6,265 nt of DNA from an uncultured Flavobacteriaceae bacterium. GTDB lineage: Bacteria; Bacteroidota; Bacteroidia; Flavobacteriales; Flavobacteriaceae. Each line of letters begins with the position of its first letter. Within the stretch, counting starts at the first letter, position 1. The position numbers and the translations under genes are program-made. Below the pieces are notes generated by a model, which was given only the letters and a program-made list of their open reading frames with translations, ran no database searches and was not told where the DNA came from. Below, in pieces: positions 5,648-6,265 of the stretch. The stretch spans positions 1 through 6,265 of the forward strand of contig CAJXBR010000028.1 of NCBI GenBank assembly GCA_913051755.1. Direction: 5' to 3'.

Positions 5648-6255
5648 AAATCAAAGTTTGTGGCATGCGAGAAAAAGATAATATTGCAGGCTTGGTAAGC
5701 CTTCAGCCTGATTATATGGGGTTTATCTTTTGGGAGCCCTCAAAAAGATATTGTACAGACATCCCCAAAGATATCCCAAAACACATCAAAAAGGTTGGGG
5801 TATTTGTAGATGAAACAACAGAAGAAATCATATCCAAAATTGAGACCTTTGGGCTGGATGTCACTCAACTTCATGGAAAAGAAAGTCCTGAACAATGCGC
5901 TGCACTACAGCCACACTGTGAAGTGATCAAAGCCTTCAGCGTTGGTCCTAATTTTGACTTTACAACAGTAAGCCCCTATCAAGGCCACTGTACATATTTT
6001 TTGTTTGATACCCAGGGTCCACTTCCTGGTGGAAATGGCACTGCCTTTGACTGGGCATTGCTGAAAAATTACAACCTAAACACTCCTTTTTTTCTCAGTG
6101 GGGGCATTGGTTTAGATCATGTGAATGCAATTGCCGAAATTGGCAAACTAAACTTGCCAATTCATGCATTAGACATCAATGGCAAGTTTGAGAGTGAACC
6201 AGGGGTGAAAAGATTAGACGATATAAAAACATTTAAAAAACAATTACAGCTATGA
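5644..6255 (+). CDS. trpF: Phosphoribosylanthranilate isomerase
   Basis: A 203-residue single-domain TIM barrel that isomerises phosphoribosylanthranilate to the TrpC substrate. The general base is Cys6 in KVCGM (4-8), and the general acid should be Asp122 in FLFDT (119-123). Other family marks are MGFIFWEPSKRY (25-36), VGVFVDE (51-57), LHGKE (76-80), PGGNG (128-132) and LSGGIG (151-156). The C-terminal phosphate-site motif reads DINGKFE (177-183), with Gly180 where most TrpF proteins have Ser (D-x-N/S-S). Length is normal. It overlaps trpC (ATGA, 5644-5647) and trpB (ATGA, 6252-6255) by four bases each, placing it within a tightly coupled operon despite the pathway order C after F. Confidence 0.95.
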   Translation: MKIKVCGMREKDNIAGLVSLQPDYMGFIFWEPSKRYCTDIPKDIPKHIKKVGVFVDETTEEIISKIETFGLDVTQLHGKESPEQCAALQPHCEVIKAFSVGPNFDFTTVSPYQGHCTYFLFDTQGPLPGGNGTAFDWALLKNYNLNTPFFLSGGIGLDHVNAIAEIGKLNLPIHALDINGKFESEPGVKRLDDIKTFKKQLQL

Positions 6256-6265
6256 ATTATCACGT
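6252..6265 (+). CDS. trpB: Start of tryptophan synthase beta subunit (cut by window edge)
   Basis: ATG at 6252 overlaps the trpF stop by four bases (ATGA) and opens a frame reading MNYH before the window ends. The same four-base overlap occurs at trpC/trpF. Bacteroidota trp operons normally continue with trpB then trpA, and a short MNY- or MSY-type start is what I recall for their TrpB. Only four complete codons are visible, so identity rests on position and operon logic, not on sequence. Confidence 0.65.

Overview
The window is AT-rich and tightly packed. It most likely comes from a member of the Bacteroidota, probably the Flavobacteriales. Three things point there: two upstream regions carry the Bacteroidota-type promoter (TTG, then about 19-20 bases, then TATATTTG, matching TAnnTTTG); gene starts lack Shine-Dalgarno sequences; and the Trp proteins have a Bacteroidota flavour, with separate trpG/trpD and trpC/trpF genes and TrpC beginning MNIL. 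The assignment rests on sequence features and remembered family resemblance, not on a search.

Layout. Positions 1-197 hold no gene I can support. A rhodanese-domain lipoprotein lies on the minus strand (198-581). Across a 75-base divergent region, a plus-strand cluster starts: a MarR-family regulator (657-1076), a secreted YceI-family protein (1088-1645) and a 27-codon ORF encoding a CDGSH-like iron-sulfur motif (1658-1741). The MarR promoter region contains two 12-base near-copies of an inverted repeat (TTGTAnATACAw) 15 bases apart, a good candidate for an autoregulatory operator.

From about 1755 to the right edge is a tryptophan biosynthesis operon: trpE, trpG, trpD, trpC, trpF and the first codons of trpB. 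Genes are 1-2 bases apart or overlap by 4 bases (GTGA or ATGA), so translational coupling is likely. TrpE and TrpG make anthranilate from chorismate and glutamine. TrpD adds phosphoribose, TrpF isomerises the product, and TrpC closes the indole ring to give indole-3-glycerol phosphate, which TrpB (with TrpA, outside the window) turns into tryptophan.

The most interesting element is the trp leader (1796-1898). It encodes a 15-residue peptide with two adjacent Trp codons, followed by a 12-bp intrinsic terminator just before trpE. A 7-base segment overlapping the leader peptide's stop codon is perfectly complementary to the loop and upper 3' arm of that terminator. This is the arrangement expected for ribosome-mediated transcription attenuation. 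The predicted promoter lies so close to the leader peptide that its mRNA would have almost no 5' untranslated region. No terminator is visible between the CDGSH-like ORF and the trp leader, so transcripts from the MarR cluster may also enter the attenuator.
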